This document shows, in pieces, positions 8,047-17,313 of a DNA stretch of 42,954 bases; the stretch's first letter is position 1; each line of letters starts with the position of its first letter. The DNA comes from Candidatus Coprenecus stercoravium (GTDB lineage Bacteria > Bacteroidota > Bacteroidia > Bacteroidales > UBA932). The translations under genes and the position numbers were made by a program. Under the pieces are notes generated by a model, which worked only from the letters and a program-made list of their open reading frames with translations, had not been told where the DNA came from and made no database searches. The DNA is taken from contig DXAW01000082.1 in NCBI GenBank assembly GCA_019116865.1, positions 1 to 42,954 on the forward strand, in the 5' to 3' direction.

Positions 8047-9956
8047 ACCTCGGGTCTCTGCTCTTCTCCGTACAGACTTTCTGAAGTCTGCCTTACGTTT
8101 GCGTTAATGTAGTCGAAGAGGGCGCCGTAGGATATCTCGGGATTGTTCTGAAGGGCTTTCAGCAGAAAATATGTGAACAGACCGTGTCTCTTTTGGGGAT
8201 AGGGATAGGCTCCGCTGGTCTCGTCCGCTCCGTAGAATACCACCATTCTTTCCTCCGGCTGAAGTTCGGATATGCCGGGAGCGGTGTTGTTGAACAAATC
8301 AGAGCGCATTCCGTCTCTTCCTGTTTCACCATATGAGGCGTCTATCAGGAACAGTGCGTTGTCCATGGCCGAATGCAGCAGGGATGTATAGAGCCTGCGG
8401 AGGCTGATTCCGCCTTGAACGCCACCCGTGGAGTAATCTACGGGCAGCAGATAAGGTTCTTTAAGTCCGTCGTCCTCATCACATAGCCCGGCAAAGTAGA
8501 CTATGACTCTGGAGTCCACGCTGAACAGACGGGAGGTCCGCTCCAGCCAGCTCTCGATGGAGCGCATATCGGAGGATGCGGCGTCAATAACCATTTTGAT
8601 ATTGTCTCTCGGTATGCCCAGACGTCTGAGGCAGTACTGGTAGAATGTATTTCCGTCATTGGCCGCATAGGGGACGGTCTCTCCTGTGCGGTATTGTCCG
8701 TTGGCGATAATTATTGCGTATGTGTCTTTATTGCGGCCTTTTGCCTGAGGGATACCATAGTCAGTGTCCACTGCGGCGGAATCTCCTTCACAGCTCCGCA
8801 TCTGCCTGTATATTTTACCGGGGATGCTGAAATCCATATTCTCCAAGTTGTAGTCCAGAAGGAGTCCGTGTCTGCCGGTATCCCTGGCATTGAGCCATGT
8901 ATAGACTCTCTTCCCGGGAAGAGTGAATACGGCTTCCGCTATGGAGGCCCTGTCCCTGTCCACGAAATACCTCAGTCTGGCTTTTGCTCTCTTCCAGACT
9001 GTGCTTACCGTAGCTGTGTCCTGAACCGGTACAGGCAGGTCTATGTGGAAGCTGCGGCCTGTGACGTCGCTGACGGTTACGTTGAATGCGGCTGCGGCAG
9101 TGTCGTAAGTGCCCAGAGTGTACTGCGGAGCCTCAAGTTGGTTGGCTGCCAGATATTCGGCTTCGGACCTCATCTCAAGTCCCTCAAGTCTGGCCATGAA
9201 AGTCTCCTCGTTGACTCTTGCCTCCCAGTCGGCCACTGTCTCGTCGCTCTGCCGTCTCTGCCATTCGTTCATCAGGTTCATCATCTTGTCCTTGGCGTAG
9301 ATGGAGAACGGAATGCCTCTTATCCAGTCCAAAGCCCTGTCCTTGTTGGCATACCAGTCTCCGTTGCGGAATACGAAACCGGATGAGTCGGCCTTGGTCA
9401 CGGCTGCGAATCCGTCTGTTCCGAAACTGCCCGCCACATCATAGATGCAGGGCACGGTCTCCTGTCCTCCTGTGTCGATGTACCCCCATTGCTGACTGCG
9501 GCGTACGGCTGCGTATCCGTTGACGAAGTCCTTTACCTCATCGTATTTGTAGTTGACAAGAGTGTCCCCGTAGTGGTCTATGAATCCCCACTTGTTTCCT
9601 GACATTACGGCGGCATATCCTTCCGAGAACCGGTTGGCTATGTCAAAGCGGCAGGGAATCACTATGATTCCGGAAGTGTCGATGTAGCCCCATTTCAGTG
9701 TGGGGGACAGAGTTCCGAAGACGCCTCCTTCGCCGATGATGTCACCTCCCCTGGACAGTACCGGCGCATAGCCTTCGGAGAACGCCTTGACATCATCGAA
9801 GCGGCATTCTATGACTATGTTGCCTACGCTGTCTGTAAAACCGTAGCTTCCGAACCAGTCCCGGTATGGCATCAGGCTCTGTGCATTGGCGGTCATGACT
9901 GCCGCAGTCATTATCAGTGCAGTGACGGCTGCTTGTCTGAAATTTCTCATAAACAT
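7998..9956 (-). CDS. Exported WG-repeat protein with C-terminal caspase-fold (C14) domain; catalytic dyad apparently lost
   Basis: Signal peptide ...TANAQS; 4-5 WG-type repeats (WGYIDTSGIIVIPCRFDIANRFSEGYAAV etc.); caspase-like core DTYAIIIANGQY / VIVYFAGLCDEDDG / ALFLIDASYGETGR. Confidence 0.8.
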   Translation of the reverse strand: MFMRNFRQAAVTALIMTAAVMTANAQSLMPYRDWFGSYGFTDSVGNIVIECRFDDVKAFSEGYAPVLSRGGDIIGEGGVFGTLSPTLKWGYIDTSGIIVIPCRFDIANRFSEGYAAVMSGNKWGFIDHYGDTLVNYKYDEVKDFVNGYAAVRRSQQWGYIDTGGQETVPCIYDVAGSFGTDGFAAVTKADSSGFVFRNGDWYANKDRALDWIRGIPFSIYAKDKMMNLMNEWQRRQSDETVADWEARVNEETFMARLEGLEMRSEAEYLAANQLEAPQYTLGTYDTAAAAFNVTVSDVTGRSFHIDLPVPVQDTATVSTVWKRAKARLRYFVDRDRASIAEAVFTLPGKRVYTWLNARDTGRHGLLLDYNLENMDFSIPGKIYRQMRSCEGDSAAVDTDYGIPQAKGRNKDTYAIIIANGQYRTGETVPYAANDGNTFYQYCLRRLGIPRDNIKMVIDAASSDMRSIESWLERTSRLFSVDSRVIVYFAGLCDEDDGLKEPYLLPVDYSTGGVQGGISLRRLYTSLLHSAMDNALFLIDASYGETGRDGMRSDLFNNTAPGISELQPEERMVVFYGADETSGAYPYPQKRHGLFTYFLLKALQNNPEISYGALFDYINANVRQTSESLYGEEQRPEVYSSEWDGEAWRDFSL

Positions 9957-9996
9957 GCCTTGGTTTATCGCAAAGCCCGTGCCGTGGTCTCCGGGT

Positions 9997-10797
9997 TTAC
10001 ATCATTTTTATGTTGAACATATATCTGTCGTTTCCGCTTCCCTCCTCGTCATATACGCCAGTAACCAGGATTATCCCGATTACGGACAGGTCCGTACCTA
10101 TCATGATTACGTCACCTGTCTCTATGTCATTGACGCTCTCCGCTTTCAAGGCATTGGAATACAAAGCCCACAGTCGGTTTCTGGTGATGGTCGGATAGTC
10201 TACACCGGTCATTTTCGCAAATTTCAGCCCTGACTTGGATTTCCATTTGTCGCTGAGCTGCCCGGGGTCAGATGATTCGGGCACGCAGATGTCTGCGTCG
10301 CTGTCCTCCGTGGAGGATGCGTACACCGGCTGCAATGTGAGTAATGAGAATCCGTCCGGTTTTCCGGACGCAGGCGAATATATGGTGACGGAAGTAGCTG
10401 CCTCGCTGAGGACGGCGTCCTTGCTTACAATATGTACAAATGTGGTCACCTTTTGAGAGTGAGCCTGATTGTCATATGCAGTGAAGGAGAGTTCGACCGT
10501 AAGACTGTCAGACTCCGACTCCGGGACCTTGTAAAAATATTCCACAGTCTGCCGTTTGTCGCTAAGAGCCAGAGTGTCCAGGTCTGTTTTCCCTCTCTCG
10601 CTGTCGTAAGAGGAGATTTCTATCCTGTCCATGCGGTCGTGGATAGTCCATGTCTCTATCTCGAACCGCACGGTCTCGCCTTCCGATGCTGTGTAAGCCG
10701 ACTGGTCTATAAGCAGAATAACATCGGATGCGTCCTTTTCAGAGACGCATCCGAATATTATGATTGAAGCCAATATGGCGGTCAGTGTCCGTTTCAT
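9997..10797 (-). CDS. Putative lipoprotein, unknown function
   Basis: Lipobox IIIFGC; beta-rich N-terminal segment resembling an Ig-like domain; C-terminal domain not recognised. Confidence 0.7.
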   Translation of the reverse strand: MKRTLTAILASIIIFGCVSEKDASDVILLIDQSAYTASEGETVRFEIETWTIHDRMDRIEISSYDSERGKTDLDTLALSDKRQTVEYFYKVPESESDSLTVELSFTAYDNQAHSQKVTTFVHIVSKDAVLSEAATSVTIYSPASGKPDGFSLLTLQPVYASSTEDSDADICVPESSDPGQLSDKWKSKSGLKFAKMTGVDYPTITRNRLWALYSNALKAESVNDIETGDVIMIGTDLSVIGIILVTGVYDEEGSGNDRYMFNIKMM

Positions 10798-11243
10798 TCA
10801 ACTGTTCTGTTGTTGAATTTGTATGCCTTGATTCTGGCTTTTACTGAAATGTCGCTGCCCAGAAAAAGTCTTGTGATGGATTTGTTCTGTGAGACCACGA
10901 TGAAGTAATCGGCCTCGGGGAATTCCTCTACAAGCTTGTATGCGGCGCGGTTAAGATAGCGGTACAGTCCTTCTGGTACATTCCCCACCTCGACAGTCTT
11001 TCTTTGTGCCCTGTCGTAGACTTCACCGTTGAGCGAGTCGAGGGCGGATATGAAGCCGATATATTTTCTGTAGTCGGCACTTATCTCCGTCTCGCCGATA
11101 TACACAAGATCATCCATGGATACATTGAGCCTGGTGTCGTTCATGGAGTATGACCTGTATCTCGTCACGCTGCAAGAGGACAGACTGACAAGAAGAACTA
11201 CCGGCAGCAGGTATTTATAAAATGATTTCATGGCTGGCTGCAT
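10794..11243 (-). CDS. Small putative lipoprotein, unknown function
   Basis: 149 aa; signal peptide plus lipobox-like SLSSC; 4-nt overlap with the next gene. Confidence 0.7.
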   Translation of the reverse strand: MQPAMKSFYKYLLPVVLLVSLSSCSVTRYRSYSMNDTRLNVSMDDLVYIGETEISADYRKYIGFISALDSLNGEVYDRAQRKTVEVGNVPEGLYRYLNRAAYKLVEEFPEADYFIVVSQNKSITRLFLGSDISVKARIKAYKFNNRTVE

Positions 11244-11245
11244 TA

Positions 11246-12100
11246 TTATTTGAAGTAATATGTGAGTGTCACACGCGCCTCTCCTGTGATGTCTCCTGTC
11301 CTGGCTTTCAGGGAACTGTAATTCAGGGACTCTTCTTCACTCAAGGCGGATGTGTACCAGGTCTGGGTCTCTCCTGTCTCGGAGCCGGTCACTACGTGCT
11401 TGTACTTCAGTCCGGCGTCAAGTCTGGAGCTGATGCCGAGCTCGACACCCAATGCCAGAGGCAGGTCGGCTATGTATGCCTGAAGTCCGATAAATGCTCC
11501 GAGTCCGATGACGAATGATCTCTTCGTGACTTTGTTTGTTGAGATAATTCTGTTGTAGCCGGTGATACCTTCAGTAATATTGTCGGGGTCGAATACTGGT
11601 TCGAGAGTTCCTGTCTCCGAATATTCGGTACTGCTGTCCCAGCCGATGGGCAGCTCCGCTCCGACGTATACATCGAGAATGTTCCGGCTGGAGAAGTGCC
11701 AGGCAAATCCGGGATAGAACATGGCGTTGGAGCTGGAGCTTTTGTTTATGGCCGGGAGGATGTGCGAATTATTCTCAATCTTCTGAGTCACCTCTCCGTT
11801 GAGTCTGGAGGATGTCTTATAAAGCTCCAGGCCCAGTCTCCATTCCGCCTGGTCTGTCATCATATATTTGAGATTGATAAGCGGAAGTGCGGACAGTTTG
11901 GTCTCACCGTCAACCCAGTTTCCGATCATCGTGCTGGTAACACCCAGATAGAGACCGAAATCTCCGGCCTCAGCCCTGTTTCCGGTCCTGATGACCTTGG
12001 ACGAAGGCTCTCCGGTGGTAATCTGGGCATACGCCGGAACAGACACAAATCCCATTATGCCTGCCGCGAGAAGAAGCGTTGCTAATACAGTTTTTTGCAT
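11246..12100 (-). CDS. Outer membrane beta-barrel protein
   Basis: Signal peptide (AYAQ), alternating amphipathic strands, ends in aromatic ...RVTLTYYFK typical of OM barrels. Confidence 0.75.
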   Translation of the reverse strand: MQKTVLATLLLAAGIMGFVSVPAYAQITTGEPSSKVIRTGNRAEAGDFGLYLGVTSTMIGNWVDGETKLSALPLINLKYMMTDQAEWRLGLELYKTSSRLNGEVTQKIENNSHILPAINKSSSSNAMFYPGFAWHFSSRNILDVYVGAELPIGWDSSTEYSETGTLEPVFDPDNITEGITGYNRIISTNKVTKRSFVIGLGAFIGLQAYIADLPLALGVELGISSRLDAGLKYKHVVTGSETGETQTWYTSALSEEESLNYSSLKARTGDITGEARVTLTYYFK

Positions 12101-12191
12101 TGTCGTATAAGTTTAAATTAATGAATAGGATTGTCGTTACAAATATAGGTATTTTAAACTGATTGTCGGACGGATTTTGCAAAAGGGTATG

Positions 12192-12220
12192 AAAAAAGCC
12201 GTCAGAGCAAGCTCTGCGGC
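12192..12220 (-). terminator. Rho-independent terminator downstream of tRNA-Ser
   Basis: Minus strand GCCGCAGAG CTTG CTCTGaCGGC followed by TTTTTT. Confidence 0.8.
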
Positions 12221-12236
12221 CTCTTTGTACCTTTTG

Positions 12237-12324
12237 CGGTGAGGGGGGGATTCGAACCCCCGGTACGGTTAACCCGTACGGCAGTTTAGCAAACTGCTGG
12301 TTTAAGCCACTCACCCACCTCACC
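12237..12324 (-). tRNA. tRNA-Ser (GCU anticodon)
   Basis: Minus strand GGTGAGG...CAGTTTGCTAAACTG anticodon arm, long variable arm GTACGG-GTTAA-CCGTAC, T-arm GGGGGTTCGAATCCCCC, acceptor CCTCACC-G; CCA not encoded. Confidence 0.95.
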
Positions 12325-12368
12325 ATTCGGGGTGACAAAAGTATAGTATTTTTGTTAAAATGCAAAAT

Positions 12369-13076
12369 TTATCCACGGAAAATGGAATGTGTGGAGAGAA
12401 AGTCCAGGAAAGCCTGACGGTATGAGTCCGATACCGGGATGTGTTTTTTGTCGAAAACCACACGTCCTCGCTCGATATATGACATCTTGGACGGCTGGAT
12501 GATAAACGAGCGGTGAATCCTTATGAACCGGTCGGACGGCAGGGATTCCTCAAGGGCTTTCATGCTCATGAGCGTTAGTACAGGCTCGGTTTTCCCGCAT
12601 AGATGGATCCTGACGTAGTCTTTCAGACCTTCTATATAGAGTATGTCGTTCAGCTCTATCCTCATAATGCGGTATTCGGTCTTGACAAAGATGGCGGACA
12701 CATCGGAGCTGCAGGTGGCTTCGAACCATTTGAGCGCCTTGTCGGTTGCTTCGAGGAAGTCGTTGTAGCTGATGGGCTTCAGGAGATAGTCCAGGGCATT
12801 TACCCGGAATCCTTCTACGGCATACGAGCTGAATGCCGTGGTCATAACGACCTTGGTCCTTTCAGGCAGCATCCTGGCCAGTTCCATTCCGCTCAGTTCC
12901 GGCATCTGTATGTCGCAGAAGACCAAATCCACAGGGCTGCGTTTTATGGCCTCGAAAGCGGATGAGGCGCTGTAATACGAGCCTTGTAGTTTCAGGAACG
13001 GTGTCTTGTTGACGTATCCCTCAAGTAGTTCCACGGCCAGCGGCTCGTCGTCTATGATTATGCAGGTGAGTCTCAT
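12369..13076 (-). CDS. LytTR-family response regulator
   Basis: Receiver domain (CIIIDDEPLAVELL, FCDIQMPELSG, LLKPI) plus LytTR DNA-binding domain (IEGLKDYVRIHL ... RIHRSFII). Confidence 0.94.
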   Translation of the reverse strand: MRLTCIIIDDEPLAVELLEGYVNKTPFLKLQGSYYSASSAFEAIKRSPVDLVFCDIQMPELSGMELARMLPERTKVVMTTAFSSYAVEGFRVNALDYLLKPISYNDFLEATDKALKWFEATCSSDVSAIFVKTEYRIMRIELNDILYIEGLKDYVRIHLCGKTEPVLTLMSMKALEESLPSDRFIRIHRSFIIQPSKMSYIERGRVVFDKKHIPVSDSYRQAFLDFLSTHSIFRG

Positions 13077-13082
13077 ATGGCG

Positions 13083-14126
13083 TTATTGGATTAGACGTAT
13101 GTTCAGCCGGGCGTTGAACGTATTGCCCTCCGGACCGTATTGCAGCAGGTAGCGGCCTGGATACAGCATTTCCAGGCGTCTGTGCAGATTGTCAAGTCCT
13201 ATGCCCGTACCTTCCCGGGCCGGACTTTCTGTCTTGTGGCAGATGCTGTTGGAGACCGTGCAGTCAACGCAGTCATTGCCGATGCTGACGGTTATGTGTA
13301 CGAAGGACGGTTTGTCGTTGCTTATGCCGTGCTTGAACGCATTTTCCACCAGCGGGATGAATAGAAGCGGGGCAATCATGATTCCTGACGGGCCGGGAAG
13401 GGATACCGTCACGTCCACATTGTGCGGAAGCCTCAGCCTCATGAGGTCCACATATTCCTGGATAAAATGAATCTCGTCGTCCACAGGCACGGCCGGTCTG
13501 TTGCCTCCGTACAGGACATAGCGCAGCAGATGACTAAGGTTGTGAACGGCAGTCTGCGCTCTGACCGAGTCTATCTGGATGAGCGAATAGATGTTGTTGA
13601 GGGTATTGAAAAGGAAATGCGGGTTGACCTGGCTTCTGAGGTTCTGTAGCTCGGCTTCGGCCTGGCGGTGCTCCAGTTCCTTGCGGGCAGCCTCGGCCCT
13701 GTACCATCCTCCTGTCATTCTTACGGCCACACTGGCACCTGTGACCAGAAAATACATGAGTGCGTTGCGCATAAAGAATACAAGAGCGTCCATGAAGGGC
13801 CTGACTCTAGGCGGCCTGTGCATGTCGGGCGGCAGCACATATCTGAACACCAGATGTACTATGGTCATTATCAAAGCCGTCAGCACTATGTTCGCTATTA
13901 TGAATGCGACCATGCGGTGTCGGACAAGCAGCCGGTTAATCAGGATGAAGTAGTTGATATAGAATACAATCATGAAGGACAGCGGAATGATGAGGAAGCG
14001 CAGATATTCCTGTCCGTTCATCAGCGGTCTGTCCGGGGACGTGCTGAACAGGGGCATGGATAATACCACTGTCCAGACGAGTATGTGAATCAACCGGCCG
14101 GTATATGTGGATTGACTGGAAGTCAT
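13083..14126 (-). CDS. LytS/YehU-type sensor histidine kinase
   Basis: About 4 TM segments then LRSQVNPHFLFNTLNNIYSLI (His_kinase family) and ATPase motif PLLFIPLVENAFKHGIS. Confidence 0.94.
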   Translation of the reverse strand: MTSSQSTYTGRLIHILVWTVVLSMPLFSTSPDRPLMNGQEYLRFLIIPLSFMIVFYINYFILINRLLVRHRMVAFIIANIVLTALIMTIVHLVFRYVLPPDMHRPPRVRPFMDALVFFMRNALMYFLVTGASVAVRMTGGWYRAEAARKELEHRQAEAELQNLRSQVNPHFLFNTLNNIYSLIQIDSVRAQTAVHNLSHLLRYVLYGGNRPAVPVDDEIHFIQEYVDLMRLRLPHNVDVTVSLPGPSGIMIAPLLFIPLVENAFKHGISNDKPSFVHITVSIGNDCVDCTVSNSICHKTESPAREGTGIGLDNLHRRLEMLYPGRYLLQYGPEGNTFNARLNIRLIQ

Positions 14127-14154
14127 GACAGTGCAAAAATAAGCAATTCCGGCG

Positions 14155-15375
14155 TTATTCGTATCTGATGGCCTCGATGGGATCCAGGCTTGCGGCTTTG
14201 CGTGCCGGATACCAGCCGAAGAAGATGCCGGTGACGGTGCAGACGGCGAATGACAGAATCACGCTCCAGGGCTGTATGTAGATGGGATATGCGGCCAGGA
14301 TATTGACCAGCAGGGCGGAGCCTATGCCAAGCACCACTCCGATAAGGCCGCCGGTCACGCTGAGCAGTATCGACTCGATGAGGAACTGGGCCAGGATGTC
14401 AATGCCTTTTGCTCCTATGGACATTCTCAGGCCTATCTCTCTTGTACGCTCCGTGACAGATACGTACATTATGTTCATGATTCCGATGCCTCCCACCAGC
14501 AGCGATATGCCTGCGACAGCGGCCAGCAGGACAGTCATCATGTCTGTGGTGGATGTCATCATGGAGGACAGTTCCTGCTGTGAGCGGATGGAAAAGTCGT
14601 CCTCATCGGAGTCTTTGAGGCGGTGATTTGCCCGGAGTATGGATGAGATTTCTTCTATGGCCATGTCCGTATATTCCTCGGCAAGGGCTGAGCATACTAT
14701 TTCCTGAAGATGGGTGATGGCCAGAATGCGTTTCTGTACAGTAGTGTAGGGGGCGATTATCAGGTCGTCCTGGTCCATTCCCATACTGTTGTAGCCTTTG
14801 CTTTCAAGTACTCCTATGACACGCATGGGGATGCTGCCGAACCGGATTACCTTTCCGACCGGATTCTGTCCGTCAGGGAAAAGCTCGTCGGCAACCGACT
14901 TGCCTATCAGGCATACTTTTGCGGCTGTACGTATGTCCTGCTCGGTGAACATTTCGCCGTCTTCTACACGATAACGCCTGATATCCAGATAATCGCGGTT
15001 TATGCCGTATACCGAGGTAGGTGTGTTCTCGGCTCCGTATATAGCCTGTCCGGAACTGTTGACGACCGGCGATACATATGTGACGAAAGCGGTCTGGCTC
15101 TGAATGTCCTCCAGATCTTCTATTTTCAGCGACTCCATGTCATCGGCGCTGAGACGCACTCCGCCGCGCCGCTCTCCGCCCGGATGTATCATGATCATGT
15201 TCGAGCCCATTTCGCTGATCTGGGCCTGGATACTCCTCTTCGAACCTTGACCTATGGCCAGCATGGTGATGACCGCAGCTACTCCGATGATTATGCCCAG
15301 CATGGTTAGAAAGCATCGGAACTTATTGTTGCCAAGGGCTTTGACTGCTATTCTGAATAGATTGGCTAGATTCAT
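14155..15375 (-). CDS. MacB/FtsX-like ABC transporter permease
   Basis: MacB periplasmic core plus 4 TMs; LTMLGIIIGVAAVITMLAIGQGSK and TREIGLRMSIGAKGIDILAQFLIES motifs. Confidence 0.93.
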   Translation of the reverse strand: MNLANLFRIAVKALGNNKFRCFLTMLGIIIGVAAVITMLAIGQGSKRSIQAQISEMGSNMIMIHPGGERRGGVRLSADDMESLKIEDLEDIQSQTAFVTYVSPVVNSSGQAIYGAENTPTSVYGINRDYLDIRRYRVEDGEMFTEQDIRTAAKVCLIGKSVADELFPDGQNPVGKVIRFGSIPMRVIGVLESKGYNSMGMDQDDLIIAPYTTVQKRILAITHLQEIVCSALAEEYTDMAIEEISSILRANHRLKDSDEDDFSIRSQQELSSMMTSTTDMMTVLLAAVAGISLLVGGIGIMNIMYVSVTERTREIGLRMSIGAKGIDILAQFLIESILLSVTGGLIGVVLGIGSALLVNILAAYPIYIQPWSVILSFAVCTVTGIFFGWYPARKAASLDPIEAIRYE

Positions 15376-16118
15376 GACTGTTCCTCCTCTACGGGCATGG
15401 CGGCCAAGGTGCGTGCCGCATCAAGTATTTCCGTGTTTGTCGTGTCGGAAGTTATTTTCCCGTCACGGAGAGTGATGTTCCGGCTGCTGTATCTGGCTAT
15501 TTCCGGATTGTGGGTTACGAAAATTATAGTGCGCCCCTCCTTGTGGAGTTTCTGGAAGAGGACCAGTACCTCGAAGCTGGTACGGGTGTCGAGATTACCG
15601 GTGGCTTCGTCGGCCAGAATCACAGCCGGATCATTGACCAGGGCACGGGCAATGGCCACTCTCTGCATCTGGCCGCCTGACATCTGGTTGCTTTTGTGCA
15701 GAAGTCTGTCTCCCAGTCCCACTGCCTCCAGTGCGGCTACGGCCTTTTGTCTTCTCCGGGATGCGGAGTATGCCGGGTTGTACATCAGGGGCAGCTCGAC
15801 GTTCTCCACGGCCGTGGTCTTTGGAAGCAGGTTGTAATTCTGGAAGACGAAACCGATTTTCCGGTTTCTGAGTCTTGCCCTTTGATTCTTGTCCATGCTG
15901 CGGACTGATACTCCGTCCAGGAAATATTCTCCTGACGTAGGGGTGTCGAGGCAGCCGAGAGTGTTCAGCAAAGTGGATTTTCCAGAGCCGGAAGAGCCCA
16001 TGATGGTGACGAACTCTCCTTCCGAGACTGAAAAGCTCACTCCGCGGAGGGCATGGACGGTCTCTTCGCCCACGATGAAATCCCTTCTGATATCGTCCAA
16101 TCTTATAATTTCTCTCAT
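15372..16118 (-). CDS. MacB/LolD-like ABC transporter ATPase
   Basis: Walker A GSSGSGKST, signature MSGGQMQRVAIARAL, VILADEATGNLD. Confidence 0.94.
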   Translation of the reverse strand: MREIIRLDDIRRDFIVGEETVHALRGVSFSVSEGEFVTIMGSSGSGKSTLLNTLGCLDTPTSGEYFLDGVSVRSMDKNQRARLRNRKIGFVFQNYNLLPKTTAVENVELPLMYNPAYSASRRRQKAVAALEAVGLGDRLLHKSNQMSGGQMQRVAIARALVNDPAVILADEATGNLDTRTSFEVLVLFQKLHKEGRTIIFVTHNPEIARYSSRNITLRDGKITSDTTNTEILDAARTLAAMPVEEEQS

Positions 16119-16125
16119 CTTTGTT

Positions 16126-17313
16126 CTACTTCGGAGGGCCCGGCATGAACGGACTCCGCTCCATCTCCGGTCCTTTGACTTCCGGAGCCGCTATTCTCAG
16201 ACCTGATATTACTGTTTCTCCTTCTCCCAGTCCGGAAATGATTTCCGTCATATCTCCGTCGGTGGCGCCGATGGACACTGTCCGGGGTATAATATCCGTA
16301 CCACGGAGTGTCCAAACCGTCCTGCCTGCGGTCTGCCCCTGTGCGGAGGCGGAAACCTTAAAACCCACTTTAGAGAAAATCTCCGGATCGGGAACAAACC
16401 GCAGAGCTTTGGACGGCACTGCACACACGTTCCGGCGGTCAAGCGTATATATCGTGACGTTGGCCGTCAGACCAGGTTTTAATTTCAATTCAGGATTGGC
16501 CGCGCTGATGACCACCTCATAGGTCACTACGCTGGATTCCGTAGTGGCTTCGAGACGTACTTGCAGCACTTGACCTGAGAAAATGTCGTCAGGGTATGCG
16601 TCTACCGTGAACTCTACCCTTTGTCCTTCCTTCACATAGCCTATGTCGGCCTCGTCCACATCAGCGACCACCTGCATGTCGGTCAGGTCATTGGCTATGG
16701 TGAACAGGGTAGGTGTCTCGAATCCGGCGGCTACTGTCTGACCCTCTTCCACGGCCCTGCTGATAATTACTCCGTCTATGGGAGAGGTGATGGTGGCGTA
16801 GCCCAGGTTGCGCCGTACCCCTATTATCGAGGCCTGATTGAGAGCATAGGTGTTCTTTGCGGATTCGTAAAGGTAAAGGGCCTCGTCGTATTCCGAGTCG
16901 CTTATCAGCTCTTTTTGATGAAGCTGCTCCTTTCTCAGGTACTCCTTCATTCTGTATTCGTATTCGGTCTTGCTGGCTGCGAGCTGGGCTTCGGCCTGCT
17001 CAAGCTCTGACTCCAGAGTGACCTTGTCCATCTCCGCTATGAGCTGGCCGGCTTTTACATGGTCGTTGTAGTCTACATACAGCCTGTCTATTATGCCGGA
17101 CACCTGCGTGCCGACTTCGACCAGAGTGACAGGCTCGACCGTGCCCGTCGCCGTTACGGAATTGTGGATGTCCGTGCGGATTACCGGGGCCGTTTCCAGA
17201 CCTATGCCGCTTTTCCCGGCCGGCTTTGCAGTCAGCCAGATGATTACTGCTGCGGCCAGAACGGCTGCGGCTATGCTCCAGATGAGCGCTTTTTTAAGTT
17301 TAGTATTCTCCAT
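16126..17313 (-). CDS. MacA-like periplasmic adaptor (HlyD/RND family)
   Basis: GTVEPVTLVEVGTQVSGIIDRLYVDYNDHVKAGQLIAEMD, coiled coil, ITSPIDGVIISRAVEEGQTV. Confidence 0.93.
   Translation of the reverse strand: MENTKLKKALIWSIAAAVLAAAVIIWLTAKPAGKSGIGLETAPVIRTDIHNSVTATGTVEPVTLVEVGTQVSGIIDRLYVDYNDHVKAGQLIAEMDKVTLESELEQAEAQLAASKTEYEYRMKEYLRKEQLHQKELISDSEYDEALYLYESAKNTYALNQASIIGVRRNLGYATITSPIDGVIISRAVEEGQTVAAGFETPTLFTIANDLTDMQVVADVDEADIGYVKEGQRVEFTVDAYPDDIFSGQVLQVRLEATTESSVVTYEVVISAANPELKLKPGLTANVTIYTLDRRNVCAVPSKALRFVPDPEIFSKVGFKVSASAQGQTAGRTVWTLRGTDIIPRTVSIGATDGDMTEIISGLGEGETVISGLRIAAPEVKGPEMERSPFMPGPPK

Noticed and set aside
12237-12324. Genomic island attachment site at the tRNA-Ser 3' end
   Set aside because: No duplicated tRNA 3' segment or integrase gene seen in the window.
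11970-12365. 131-aa minus-strand ORF
   Set aside because: Runs through the tRNA-Ser gene, its terminator and the signal peptide region of the OM protein; artefact.
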